Shown here: piece by piece, positions 36,307 through 45,262 of the stretch
Layout: every line of letters starts with the position of its first letter
Numbering within the stretch: position 1 is the stretch's first letter
Source of the DNA: Tenacibaculum todarodis
Lineage (GTDB): Bacteria; Bacteroidota; Bacteroidia; Flavobacteriales; Flavobacteriaceae
Assembly (NCBI RefSeq): GCF_001889045.1
Contig: NZ_CP018155.1
Coordinates: forward strand, 739,001-803,000
Direction: 5' to 3'
DNA: 64,000 bases
Position numbers and translations under genes: made by a program
Notes under the pieces: generated by a model
Databases searched by the model: none
What the model saw: the letters and a program-made list of their open reading frames with translations, nothing else
Told to the model about the DNA's origin: nothing

Positions 36307-36972
36307 ATGAAAAAAACAGCAATTATATTAGGCGCAACAGGGTTAACAGGCGGTTTATTATTAGACCAGTTAATTAACGATAATAACTACCAAAATATCA
36401 AATTGTTTTCGCGTTCAAAAATTGAAGATTTGCCTAGTAAAGTTACTCAGTTTATTGGAGATGTTTTACAATTGGAGCAATTTAAAACAGATTTTACTGC
36501 AGATCAAGTATTCTGTTGTATTGGTACAACCAAAGCCAAAACACCAGATAAGGAATTGTATAAGCAAATAGATTACGGTATTCCTGTAACAGCTGCAAAA
36601 TTAGCCAAAGCAAATGGAATTGATACATTTTTAGTGATTTCTGCTTTAGGCGCTAATGCAAAAAGTAAAGTATTTTACAATAAAACAAAAGGTGAAATGG
36701 AACGAGATGTTTTAAAACAGCACATTAAAAATACTTTCATTTTTCAACCTTCTTTAATTGGTGGAAATCGTAAAGAAAATAGAATTTTAGAAGCTATTGG
36801 CTTGGCTATATTTAAGGTTATTCAACCTTTATTCTTTGGAAAATTAAAAGAATATAAAATTACCGATCCTTTAAAAATGGTAAAAGCCATGATAAACTTA
36901 GCAAATAGAAAGAATTATGCCGAAGTCATTATTACTTCAAACGAGATAAAAAGAATTACAAAAAATAATTAA
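36307..36972 (+). CDS. NAD(P)H-binding oxidoreductase-like protein
   Basis: 221 residues. Rossmann motif GATGLTGGLL (9-18) and VISALGANAKSKVFYNKTKGEME (about 116-138), which resembles the HTATIP2/TIP30-like atypical short-chain dehydrogenases. The catalytic Tyr-x3-Lys is present as YNKTK. Cytoplasmic. One nt after the TetR stop, hence the same transcript. Substrate unknown. Confidence 0.85.
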   Translation: MKKTAIILGATGLTGGLLLDQLINDNNYQNIKLFSRSKIEDLPSKVTQFIGDVLQLEQFKTDFTADQVFCCIGTTKAKTPDKELYKQIDYGIPVTAAKLAKANGIDTFLVISALGANAKSKVFYNKTKGEMERDVLKQHIKNTFIFQPSLIGGNRKENRILEAIGLAIFKVIQPLFFGKLKEYKITDPLKMVKAMINLANRKNYAEVIITSNEIKRITKNN

Positions 36973-36980
36973 AAGTAAAT

Positions 36981-37613
36981 ATGGAATTATTAGATAAATT
37001 AAACTGGAGATATGCTGCAAAAGCAATGAATGGAGAACAAGTTGCTGAAGATAAAATAGAACGAATTTTAGAAGCTGCTAGACTTTCTCCTACTTCAAGT
37101 GGATTACAGCCATTCGAAATTTTTGTAATTAAAAACCAGGAAATTAAGGAAAAAATTAAACCAATAGCTTGGAATCAATCCGTAATTACAGATTGTTCTC
37201 ACTTGTTGGTTTTTGCTGCTTGGGATACATATACTGAAGATAGAATTAACTATATGTTTGATTTAACAAACAAAATTCGTGGATTTAAAAACGAAGGATG
37301 GGAAAATTACCGACAAATGTTATTAGGGATGTATCCTCAAAAAGATCCAGAAGAAAATTTTAATCACGCAGCCAAACAAGCTTATATAGCTTTCGCTAAT
37401 GCTGTTACTGCTGCAGCTTATGAAGGTGTGGATGCAACTCCTTTAGAAGGTTTTGACCCAACTGCTGTAGATGAAATTTTAGGATTACGTGAAAAAGGTT
37501 TACGTAGTGCTGTTTTATTACCAATTGGTTATAGAGCTGAAGATAAAGATTGGTTAGTAAATCTTGTAAAGGTTAGAAGACCTATGGAAGAAATAGTAAC
37601 TGTAATTGAATAA
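36981..37613 (+). CDS. NAD(P)H-dependent nitroreductase-family oxidoreductase
   Basis: 210 residues. FMN-binding nitroreductase fold, with motif RLSPTSSGLQPFEIFVI (about 33-49), VDATPLEGFDP (about 150-160) and the C-terminal LGLREKGLRSAVLLPIGYR. Related to NfsB/DrgA. It reduces quinones or nitro compounds with NAD(P)H and works as a dimer. Third gene of the TetR run, 8 nt after the Rossmann gene and 16 nt before the YqhD-like gene. Confidence 0.88.
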   Translation: MELLDKLNWRYAAKAMNGEQVAEDKIERILEAARLSPTSSGLQPFEIFVIKNQEIKEKIKPIAWNQSVITDCSHLLVFAAWDTYTEDRINYMFDLTNKIRGFKNEGWENYRQMLLGMYPQKDPEENFNHAAKQAYIAFANAVTAAAYEGVDATPLEGFDPTAVDEILGLREKGLRSAVLLPIGYRAEDKDWLVNLVKVRRPMEEIVTVIE

Positions 37614-37629
37614 TAAAAGATAAAATAAT

Positions 37630-38787
37630 ATGAATAATTTTGATTTTAAAAACCCAACCAAGATTATATTTGGTAAGGATACTATAAAACAAATAAAAAA
37701 TGAAATTCCCACAGACGCTAAAGTATTATTACTTTATGGAGGCGGAAGTATTAAGAAAAATGGAATTTACGATCAAGTAAAAACTGCTTTAGCAGATGTT
37801 GATGTTACTGAGTTTGGGGGTATACCTGCAAACCCAGAATATGCAACATTAATGGATGCTTTAAAGGTTATTAAAGATGAAAATATTACTTATTTACTAG
37901 CTGTTGGTGGTGGATCTGTAATTGATGGAACCAAATTTTTATCTGCAGCTGCAGTTTTTGAAGGAGATACACCTTGGGATATTTTAACTAAAAATATCAG
38001 AACTGAAAAAGGAATGCCTTTTGGTACTGTGTTAACATTACCTGCAACAGGATCTGAAATGAATTCAGGTGCAGTAATTACACGTGAAGAAACTAAGGAA
38101 AAATTGGCAATGGGTGGACCTGGTTTATTTCCAGTGTTCTCTATTCTAGACCCACAAGTGATTACGTCTATTCCAGAACGTCAATTAGCAAACGGATTAA
38201 CCGATGCATTTACACACGTTTTAGAACAATACATGACGTATCCAATAGGCGCTTTATTACAAGACCGTTTTGCAGAAAGCATACTACAAACACTAGTAGA
38301 AGTTGCTCCAACTGTATTAAAAGATCCAACAAATTACCAAGCAGCATCTAACTTTATGTGGAGTTGTACTATGGCATTAAACGGACTTATTCAAAAAGGA
38401 GTTCCTGGAGATTGGGCAATCCATATGATGGGGCATGAATTAACAGCTTTATTTGGAATAGATCACGCACGTACTTTAGCAGTAATTACACCAAGTCATT
38501 ACAAATATAATTTCGAAGCTAAAAAAGAAAAATTAGCACAATATGGTGAGCGAATTTGGAATATAACTGAAGGTAATACAGACGATAAAGCCTATGCTGC
38601 AATAGAAAAAACTACTGCATTTTTCCATGAATTAGGTATTGACACAAAACTGTCTGACTACACTAAAGATTTCGAAGGAACAGCGGAAGAAATTGCTAAG
38701 CGTTTTAAAGCTAGAGGTTGGAAATTAGGTGAACGTCAAGCTTTAATGCCAGATGATGCAGAGAAAATTGTAAAAATGGCTTACTAA
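37630..38787 (+). CDS. yqhD: Iron-containing alcohol dehydrogenase, YqhD-like
   Basis: 385 residues, close to the 387 of YqhD. The NADPH-binding motif AVGGGSVIDGTKF (about 94-106) and metal ligands in LTDAFTHVLEQY and GHELTALFGIDHART are present (Asp, three His). The N-terminal block NNFDFKNPTKIIFGK is like YqhD. It reduces a wide range of short aldehydes, a known protection against lipid-peroxidation and methylglyoxal-type aldehydes. Fourth gene of the TetR-headed run. Confidence 0.9.
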   Translation: MNNFDFKNPTKIIFGKDTIKQIKNEIPTDAKVLLLYGGGSIKKNGIYDQVKTALADVDVTEFGGIPANPEYATLMDALKVIKDENITYLLAVGGGSVIDGTKFLSAAAVFEGDTPWDILTKNIRTEKGMPFGTVLTLPATGSEMNSGAVITREETKEKLAMGGPGLFPVFSILDPQVITSIPERQLANGLTDAFTHVLEQYMTYPIGALLQDRFAESILQTLVEVAPTVLKDPTNYQAASNFMWSCTMALNGLIQKGVPGDWAIHMMGHELTALFGIDHARTLAVITPSHYKYNFEAKKEKLAQYGERIWNITEGNTDDKAYAAIEKTTAFFHELGIDTKLSDYTKDFEGTAEEIAKRFKARGWKLGERQALMPDDAEKIVKMAY

Positions 38788-38795
38788 ATTTATAA

Positions 38796-38924
38796 ATGAA
38801 ATTAATAAAAATAGTAGCGTTAACGCTAACTATCATTACAGCATAAAGTTGTAAAGACACAAAAAACGAAACATCTTCTGAAAGCGTTTCAGAGGTAAAA
38901 ACGGAACTAAAAAAAGATAAAAAC
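38796..38924 (+). pseudogene. Cut-off lipoprotein signal of the Hsp31-like gene
   Basis: From the ATG at 38796 the frame reads MKLIKIVALTLTIITA, then TAA (38844-38846), then SCKDTKNETSSESV up to the Hsp31-like ATG at 38925. The distance 38796-38925 is 129 nt, exactly 43 codons, so the signal is in frame with the enzyme. Without the stop it would be a lipoprotein with Cys19 as anchor. Either a nonsense mutation or a sequencing error. Confidence 0.7.
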
Positions 38925-39602
38925 ATGAACGTATTATTTGTATTAACATCTCACGATAAATTAGGAGATACAGGAAAGAAAACAGGATTTTGGGTTGAAG
39001 AATTTGCTAGCCCATATTATTCACTATTAGATAATGGTGCTAAAATTACTATTGCAACTCCAAAAGGAGGTGCTGCGCCAATAGATCCAAGTAGTGATTC
39101 ACCAGATGCAGCAACAGAAGCTACAGAACGTTTTAACAAAGACGAAGAAACTAAAGTATTAATTGCAAATACACATAAGTTATCTGATATAAATGCAGAC
39201 AATTTTGATGCTGTGTTTTATCCAGGAGGTCACGGACCATTATGGGATTTAGCAAACGATAAAACATCTATTGCTTTAATCGAAAAGTTTAATACTCAAG
39301 AGAAGCTTTTAGCATTTGTATGCCACGCTCCTGCCGCATTAAAGGATGTAAAAGGAACTGATGGACAACCATTAGTGAAAGGTAAAAAAGTAACAGGTTT
39401 CACAAATACTGAAGAAGATGCTGTTGGTTTAACAAGTGTGGTTCCATTTTTAGTGGAAGATATGTTAAGTAAAAATGGAGGAATCTACTCTAAAAAAGAA
39501 GATTGGGCTGCTTATGCTATACAAGATGGTAATTTAATTACTGGTCAAAATCCGGCATCATCTGAGTTAGTTGCAGAAAAATTATTGGGAAGTTTGAAAT
39601 AA
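38925..39602 (+). CDS. Hsp31/DJ-1/PfpI-family protein (type 1 glutamine amidotransferase-like)
   Basis: 225 residues from the internal ATG. The nucleophile elbow AFVCHAPAAL (about 126-135) carries the Cys-His pair, and the motif VFYPGGHGPLWDLA (about 93-106) is typical of the Hsp31 glyoxalase III/chaperone branch. It would detoxify methylglyoxal without glutathione. In the upstream frame a lipoprotein signal is separated by a stop codon, so the present product is predicted cytoplasmic. Last plus-strand gene before a strong terminator. Confidence 0.88.
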   Translation: MNVLFVLTSHDKLGDTGKKTGFWVEEFASPYYSLLDNGAKITIATPKGGAAPIDPSSDSPDAATEATERFNKDEETKVLIANTHKLSDINADNFDAVFYPGGHGPLWDLANDKTSIALIEKFNTQEKLLAFVCHAPAALKDVKGTDGQPLVKGKKVTGFTNTEEDAVGLTSVVPFLVEDMLSKNGGIYSKKEDWAAYAIQDGNLITGQNPASSELVAEKLLGSLK

Positions 39603-39620
39603 GCTTAAAATTAAATATAA

Positions 39621-39652
39621 AAAAAGGTTGTCCATTCGGGCAACCTTTTTTT
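39621..39652 (+). terminator. Terminator of the TetR/YqhD/Hsp31 run
   Basis: AAAAAGGTTGTCC pairs with GGGCAACCTTTTT (one G-T pair) around a short loop, followed by more T. Strong terminator 18 nt after the stop; it may serve the convergent NTF2 gene too. Confidence 0.85.
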
Positions 39653-39673
39653 GTTTTAACTTATTATAGTTTA

Positions 39674-40552
39674 TTATTTAGGAAAGTTAAATTTTCCATT
39701 CGTATTTTTTCTATCTGCTTCTGGTGCAATAGTCTCAATAACATCCCAATGTTCTGCAATTTTACCATTTTCAACTCTAAATAAGTCGTAATAAGAAGTT
39801 GGTTGTCCTGCAAAAGTTCCTTCACTAATAGCTAAAACAAAATTACCTTGTCCTAATACCTTGTGCGTTTTAGTAAAAACCATAGAAATACCTTGTTTTG
39901 CCATTCCTTCTAAAGCTTGCCCTAAACCAGACAAACCATCTGCTATATTTGGATTGTGTTGTATGTAGTTATCACCATTAAAGTAGTCTTGTAACTTATC
40001 CATTTTGCCATTTATTAAAACATCTGAAATAAAGTTTGAAACTACCTTTTTATTTTCTTCTGTTTTATCTAAATCTGTAATAGAAGTCGTTCCATCAGTT
40101 TGTGTATGTCCGCTAGCATTAGCAGGCATAACATCTAATAAATTATCCCAATGCTCTACTATTAATCCGTTTTCGAGTCTAAAAACATCGAAACCTACTT
40201 TAGAACCAAAAAAATCATATTCGGTTTGTGTAAATACATAATCTTCGTCTTCAAAAGCTCTTACTGTATTTACTTTAAATCCGTCTTCTGGTGCAAGCGC
40301 TAACAAAGCTCCAAAACCTGCTAAACCATCTGCTACTGCAAGATTGTGTTGTTTATAATTTGTTGGGTTAATATAAGCTATTGCTTTTTGATCTCCTGTT
40401 TCAATACTTTTTAAAACTGCTAATGTTTTGTCTTGGTTTGATAGTACCATTTTTGTTGTTTTTTTTGTTTCCTTTTTAGTGATTTTTACTTTTTCTGATT
40501 TGCAAGCAGCAATTGTCATTATTAATACTATTGCTGTAATTGTTTGTTTCAT
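39674..40552 (-). CDS. Tandem NTF2/SnoaL-like lipoprotein
   Basis: 292 residues. The lipobox IAAC gives Cys17. Two SnoaL-like units follow (about 40-150 and 165-285), each with the pattern YxQHNxxxADGLxGxG and VFRLENGLIVEHWDNL or DLFRVENGKIAEHWDVI, so an internal duplication. Such folds bind small hydrophobic ligands or act as cyclases; catalytic function unknown. The gene has its own -7 box and is divided from the AraC gene by 95 nt. Confidence 0.8.
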   Translation of the reverse strand: MKQTITAIVLIMTIAACKSEKVKITKKETKKTTKMVLSNQDKTLAVLKSIETGDQKAIAYINPTNYKQHNLAVADGLAGFGALLALAPEDGFKVNTVRAFEDEDYVFTQTEYDFFGSKVGFDVFRLENGLIVEHWDNLLDVMPANASGHTQTDGTTSITDLDKTEENKKVVSNFISDVLINGKMDKLQDYFNGDNYIQHNPNIADGLSGLGQALEGMAKQGISMVFTKTHKVLGQGNFVLAISEGTFAGQPTSYYDLFRVENGKIAEHWDVIETIAPEADRKNTNGKFNFPK

Positions 40553-40573
40553 AATTGTTCTTATTTATGATGA

Positions 40574-40604
40574 CAAAATTACAGTAGAAGTATTCTTTAC
40601 TAAA
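40574..40604 (-). promoter_or_regulatory. Promoter of the NTF2-like gene
   Basis: Minus-strand -7 box TAATTTTG (40574-40581, perfect TAnnTTTG) with TTTA 19 nt upstream (40601-40604, one mismatch to TTTG). About 22 nt before the start codon. Confidence 0.55.
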
Positions 40605-40647
40605 GGTTAAAAAAGTTTTAAAAATGGTAAATGTCGAACCTAAAAAG

Positions 40648-41526
40648 TCATATATAATCTTTTTTGAATTGATTAGGGGTAAATTCCGTATGCTTTTTAA
40701 AGTACTTTACAAAATTTGTTGGTTCCTCAAAACCTAGAGAATATGCGAGCTCTGTGCTTTTAATTTCTGAATTTACCAGTAATCGTTTAGCTTCTAAAAC
40801 AATAAACTCATCTATAAATTGCTTTGCTGTTAAAGAAATAATGTCTTTACAGATTGTATTAAGATGTTTATAAGTAATGTTAAGTTTTTCAGCATAAAAA
40901 TCAGCATTTCTACTTTTACTAAAATGAGTTTCTAATAGAGATTTAAAATCTAGAAATTTATTTAATTTATCTGATTGTTTTAAATGAAAGGTTTGATATT
41001 GTTTTAAGCGTTCTAATTTTGAAAAAATTATAGAATGTAAAGCACTATAGGTGTTCTCTTGGTTATAACCTTCATTTACATTTGAATATTCATCATAAAA
41101 CAACTTAATGTATTTTTGAACATTAGAATCTTCTGGAACTTGTATAATAGGCGAAAATAAATGAGAATTAAAGAGTCTTGCTATTTCATTTTTTGGCAAT
41201 AAATTAATCTGCTTTTTTAAGTATTTGTCTGTAAATAATAAAATATAACCTTTTAAACTTTCGGTAAACTGAAAAGCATTAATTTGACCTTTAGATAAAT
41301 GTATAATTGTATTTTTTTTTACAGTATGCCAAACAAAATCTACCAATTGTTTACTCTCTCCTTCTGTATAAAAAACAATCATATTAAAAGCCACTTGGTG
41401 TGCTTTTTCGGGACTATGATCTATATCATCTTTACGTTTATAAAGACTTTCAATAGTAATTATTTCAATACCACTATTGTTTGGTTTTTCAGAATTAAAA
41501 AGGATACTAGGTATTTCATTTTTCAT
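40648..41526 (-). CDS. AraC family regulator
   Basis: 292 residues. The C-terminal AraC domain (about 190-290) has two helix-turn-helix motifs: NITYKHLNTICKDIISLTAKQF and SLGFEEPTNFVKYFKKHTEFTP. The N-terminal half is a cupin-like sensing domain. It is the last gene of a long minus-strand run (gaps 22, 28, 6 and 71 nt upstream) that includes the Kef-type antiporter. Probable regulator of this run or of the neighbouring NTF2-like gene. Confidence 0.9.
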   Translation of the reverse strand: MKNEIPSILFNSEKPNNSGIEIITIESLYKRKDDIDHSPEKAHQVAFNMIVFYTEGESKQLVDFVWHTVKKNTIIHLSKGQINAFQFTESLKGYILLFTDKYLKKQINLLPKNEIARLFNSHLFSPIIQVPEDSNVQKYIKLFYDEYSNVNEGYNQENTYSALHSIIFSKLERLKQYQTFHLKQSDKLNKFLDFKSLLETHFSKSRNADFYAEKLNITYKHLNTICKDIISLTAKQFIDEFIVLEAKRLLVNSEIKSTELAYSLGFEEPTNFVKYFKKHTEFTPNQFKKDYI

Positions 41527-41548
41527 AGAAAATCATTAAGTTACAGAG

Positions 41549-42682
41549 CTATTTCCACCAATTATCTGAATCAATTTTATTTTCATTTAACAAAAAAGGC
41601 TCACCAATTTTAGGTGTAATTAAAGGTAGATTTAATTCATTGGCTTTTTTGGTGATACGTTCTATAGGATCTGTCCATGAGTGTAATGCTAATTTAAAAG
41701 CTCCCCAATGAATTGGCATTACTTTTTTTGCTCTTACATCTACACCAGCTTGAGCAGTTTCTTCTGGAAACATATGAATCTCTGGCCACATTTCATTGTA
41801 TTGGCCACATTCCATCATTGCAAAATCGAAAGGTCCGTACTTCTCTCCTATTTCTTTAAAATGAGAACCATAACCACTATCTCCACTAAAGAAAATATTT
41901 TCAGATTTAGATTGAATTATCCAAGAACTCCAAAGCGTACTTTGTCCGTTGCTAAATTTTCTTCCAGAAAAATGTATTGCAGGTGTACAAACAAATTTTA
42001 AATCATAAAAAGTAGTTTCTTGCCACCAATCTAATTCTATAATTCTTTCTTTTTGAACTCCCCAAGCTTCTAAATGTACACCAACACCTAAAGGTGTATA
42101 GAAAGTATCTACTTTTTCTTTTAAAATAGAAATTGATTCATAGTCTAAATGATCATAATGGTCATGCGAAATGATAACAGCATCTATTTTAGGTAATTTT
42201 TGCACTTCAATTGGCAATTCTGTACTAAATCGTTTTCCGCCTAACATAGAATGTGGTGCAGGAACATTACTAAACATAGGATCTATTAAAATATTTTTCT
42301 GATTTATTTGAAGTAAAAAAGAAGAATGACCAAACCAAATAAATCTTGTTGAATCTGCATAATTAACAATGTTTAATGAATCTATTTTTTTAACTGAAAG
42401 ATCATTTTTAGGTCTTCCGTTTTTTACATTGGTAAAAAAGAATTTTTTAGCCATGTTTAACGTTTCTGAAAAACTTTGGCTCATATTTACTGGCTTTGTA
42501 TTTTCAAATTTTCCTTTGATAAATTGTGTAGATTTTGTGAATTCTGCTTGCCTTTCTTTAGAAACATCTCCACCAAAAGTTGGATAAAAACCAACAAATA
42601 AAAAATAAGCTGCTACTAGAACAACTATAAATATTATAATAGATATTAACATTCGTTTTATGTATTTAAAAAGTTTTTCCAA
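41549..42682 (-). CDS. Metallo-beta-lactamase-fold hydrolase (NAPE-PLD-like)
   Basis: 377 residues. One N-terminal membrane helix (about 10-32) anchors it. The MBL motif ISHDHYDHLDYES (about 170-182) carries HxHxDH, with further ligands in GDSGYG and MPIHWGAF. The family includes UlaG/NAPE-PLD-like hydrolases. Substrate unknown; it sits in an operon with a K+ efflux antiporter. Confidence 0.85.
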   Translation of the reverse strand: MEKLFKYIKRMLISIIIFIVVLVAAYFLFVGFYPTFGGDVSKERQAEFTKSTQFIKGKFENTKPVNMSQSFSETLNMAKKFFFTNVKNGRPKNDLSVKKIDSLNIVNYADSTRFIWFGHSSFLLQINQKNILIDPMFSNVPAPHSMLGGKRFSTELPIEVQKLPKIDAVIISHDHYDHLDYESISILKEKVDTFYTPLGVGVHLEAWGVQKERIIELDWWQETTFYDLKFVCTPAIHFSGRKFSNGQSTLWSSWIIQSKSENIFFSGDSGYGSHFKEIGEKYGPFDFAMMECGQYNEMWPEIHMFPEETAQAGVDVRAKKVMPIHWGAFKLALHSWTDPIERITKKANELNLPLITPKIGEPFLLNENKIDSDNWWK

Positions 42683-42710
42683 TCTGTAATTTTTAATTTT
42701 AAAAAGTGTA

Positions 42711-44591
42711 TTATTTTTTATTTAAAATTTTTCTAATCTGTTCACTATCCCAATGATGATCATAATCTACAACACCTCTTTTAAAATCTTCGTTTAAAAA
42801 CTTCTCTTGTTGCGCAAGTTCTTGTCTTGCCTTAAAAATATAGTCTTCTTCTCGTTTTGGCTCAGAAGCTAATCGTCTTAAACTTTCTTCATCATACTTC
42901 TTAAAGTTCTGTACTTGTCTGTTTAATGTATATTTTCTGAACCCCATTTTACTTAAAACATCTTTAGCTAAAACTAAAGAAGTGTCTAATGATTCTCTAT
43001 AAATATTTTCGTGCCCAAGATTTAATAATTCATAAGCATCGTACCTGTTTTTTGTACGAATCATTAATTCTACATGCGGATATTTTTCTTTCACAATTTT
43101 ACTAATTGCTTTCGAAACCCCTATTTTATTGGTAGCACAAATAATAATTTTAGCTTCTGCAATGCCTGCAGATTCTAACAAGTCTAATCGTGTTGCATCT
43201 CCATAATAGACTTCGAAACCCATTTTTCGAAGAAAATCTACTCGATTAGAATCATGATCTAAAATGGTTGCTTCTACTCCATGAGATCGTAAAAAACGAC
43301 CAATTGTACTTCCAAAATGACCAAAACCAACCAATATTATTTTTTGTGATTTCGCAATATGATCCATTGGTCTTTTTACAGATTCTTTTGTACCTATTTT
43401 AGGAAGAATAAAACGTTCATTTACAATACCAATTATTGGTGTTAAAGACATCGATAATGCAGTAATTACAAGCAGCATATCCATTTCATCTTGCGACAAA
43501 ATGTTCAATCCAAAGGCAAATGATAGCAATACAAAAGCAAATTCCCCTATTTGCGCTAAACTAAAAGTTAACAATAGTTTTTGGTCTAATTTTAGCTTAA
43601 AAATAGCGCCTGTAATATATAAAACAAGGGCTTTTAGAACTATAATTGTAATTAAAACTCCACCAATTGTAAGCGGATTTTTAGCGATTACAATAAAGTT
43701 AATAGAAGCACCAACCGCCATAAAGAATAACCCTAATAATAAGTTTTTAAAGGGTTCTAAAGTACTTTCTAGCTCGTGTTTAAACTCACTATTAGATAAT
43801 ACAACTCCACCTAAAAACGCTCCTAAAGCAGGACTTATTCCTACATACTCCATTAAAAAGGAAATTCCAAAGACAATTAACAAAGCTGCGGCAATAAGTA
43901 ATTCTCTAACGTCTGTTTTTGCAACTTTTCTTAACATTGGTACTATTAAATATTTACCAGCAACTATAATTAAAACAACAGATAATATAATTGCTAATGT
44001 TTGAAAACCCATTGGAAGACTTTCTAGTAAAGTAGCTTGATCTCCATGATTTTTTGATGTTGTAGCACTTTCTGAATTTGCTAATAACGGGATAAAACCT
44101 AACATAAAAATTACGATGATATCTTGAAACAATAAAATAGAAAATGACGATGTACCAAACGTAGTATCCATCAATCCTTTTTCTTTTATGGTTTGCATTG
44201 CAATTGCTGTTGACGATAATGCTACTGCCATTGAAATTACCAATGAAACTTTCCAGTCGAAACCTAAACCAATAAAAAGAAGATAAGAAAGTAACATAGT
44301 TCCTCCTACTTGTAAACCTCCCATTCCTAGAATGGTTTTTCTCATATTCCAGAAATTTTTTGGTTCTATTTCTAGTCCAATTAAAAACAGCATCATAACT
44401 ACCCCAAATTCCGCAAAATGTAAAATGTCTTGTCCTTCTTCACCTATAAAACCTAAAACGTACGGACCAATTAAAACTCCTGCTAGTAAATATCCTATTA
44501 CAGAGCTTAAGCCTAATCTTTTGGCAATTGAAACACATAAAATAGCGCCTGCTAAAAATACAATTGCTTCAAAAAGTATACTTCCTGTCAT
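42711..44591 (-). CDS. CPA2-type K+/H+ antiporter with RCK domain (Kef-like)
   Basis: 626 residues. About 12 transmembrane helices of the sodium/proton exchanger fold (1-~390) are followed by a TrkA-N/RCK domain: GFGHFGSTIGRFL (about 415-427) and FEVYYGDATRLDLLESAG. In Kef systems this domain binds glutathione and gates K+ efflux in response to electrophiles. The preceding gene is a KefG-type flavodoxin-like protein, 6 nt away, as in kefG-kefB. Assignment to KefB/C is by this context. Confidence 0.9.
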   Translation of the reverse strand: MTGSILFEAIVFLAGAILCVSIAKRLGLSSVIGYLLAGVLIGPYVLGFIGEEGQDILHFAEFGVVMMLFLIGLEIEPKNFWNMRKTILGMGGLQVGGTMLLSYLLFIGLGFDWKVSLVISMAVALSSTAIAMQTIKEKGLMDTTFGTSSFSILLFQDIIVIFMLGFIPLLANSESATTSKNHGDQATLLESLPMGFQTLAIILSVVLIIVAGKYLIVPMLRKVAKTDVRELLIAAALLIVFGISFLMEYVGISPALGAFLGGVVLSNSEFKHELESTLEPFKNLLLGLFFMAVGASINFIVIAKNPLTIGGVLITIIVLKALVLYITGAIFKLKLDQKLLLTFSLAQIGEFAFVLLSFAFGLNILSQDEMDMLLVITALSMSLTPIIGIVNERFILPKIGTKESVKRPMDHIAKSQKIILVGFGHFGSTIGRFLRSHGVEATILDHDSNRVDFLRKMGFEVYYGDATRLDLLESAGIAEAKIIICATNKIGVSKAISKIVKEKYPHVELMIRTKNRYDAYELLNLGHENIYRESLDTSLVLAKDVLSKMGFRKYTLNRQVQNFKKYDEESLRRLASEPKREEDYIFKARQELAQQEKFLNEDFKRGVVDYDHHWDSEQIRKILNKK

Positions 44592-44597
44592 GCTTTA

Positions 44598-45191
44598 TTA
44601 AAGTTTTAGTTGTGGAATATCATTTAAAAACGACTTATTTTCAAGATCATTAATATCTAATCCATCTTGTAATAAATCTATAAATTTTCCGTAGTTAATA
44701 GTGTAATCCTCTAATACTTCATCAGATAAATTATGAGTACCCATTACTGCAAATGGAGGAAAATATTCCATACCACACAAAATAGCAGTTTGCTCAAAAG
44801 GTCTTAAAAATTGTTTAATGGTAAAACTATTATACCCTTCAGAGCAGTAAACTTCTTTAGTACCGCCTGTTGTAATTGTATTTAAACAAATCTTGTTTTG
44901 TAAAGCGTTGCCTTTTGGTCCATAAGCCCAATTGAATTCTAACACCATATCAATCCACTGTTTCATTAAAGGCGGACAACTGTACCAATAAAAAGGATGA
45001 TGCCAAATGATAACATCATGCTTATTAAGTAATTCTTTTTCGGCATTTACGTCAATATGAAAATCTGGATATTGCTCATACAAATCATGAAAAGTTACGT
45101 TTTCCTTGTATTTAATATGGTTAATCAATGATAGATTAACTCTCGATTTTTCGAATTTAGGATGCGAAAATAAAATTAGAATTTTTTTCAT
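44598..45191 (-). CDS. KefG/KefF-like flavodoxin-fold quinone reductase
   Basis: 197 residues. NAD(P)H-dependent flavodoxin-like fold, with LFSHPKFEKSRVN at the start, HHPFYWYSCPPLMKQWIDMVL (about 68-88) and NTITTGGTKEVYCS. This pattern is that of the ancillary proteins that activate Kef antiporters. Directly upstream of the antiporter gene. It likely reduces quinones and tunes K+ efflux. Confidence 0.88.
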   Translation of the reverse strand: MKKILILFSHPKFEKSRVNLSLINHIKYKENVTFHDLYEQYPDFHIDVNAEKELLNKHDVIIWHHPFYWYSCPPLMKQWIDMVLEFNWAYGPKGNALQNKICLNTITTGGTKEVYCSEGYNSFTIKQFLRPFEQTAILCGMEYFPPFAVMGTHNLSDEVLEDYTINYGKFIDLLQDGLDINDLENKSFLNDIPQLKL

Positions 45192-45262
45192 TTCACGAAT
45201 TTAACCAAATTAGATGAAATAATTTTCACTAAAATATTTGCGCTTTAATTATCTTAAATTAT

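Noticed and set aside
38925..39602. Genuine class I glutamine amidotransferase
   Set aside because: The Hsp31/DJ-1 motifs and lack of a synthetase partner fit the glyoxalase/chaperone branch better.
43501..44004. 167-codon plus-strand frame opposite the K+/H+ antiporter
   Set aside because: It is the antisense shadow of a well-conserved membrane protein; the composition (Asn, Lys, Ile and Pro rich) has no family pattern.
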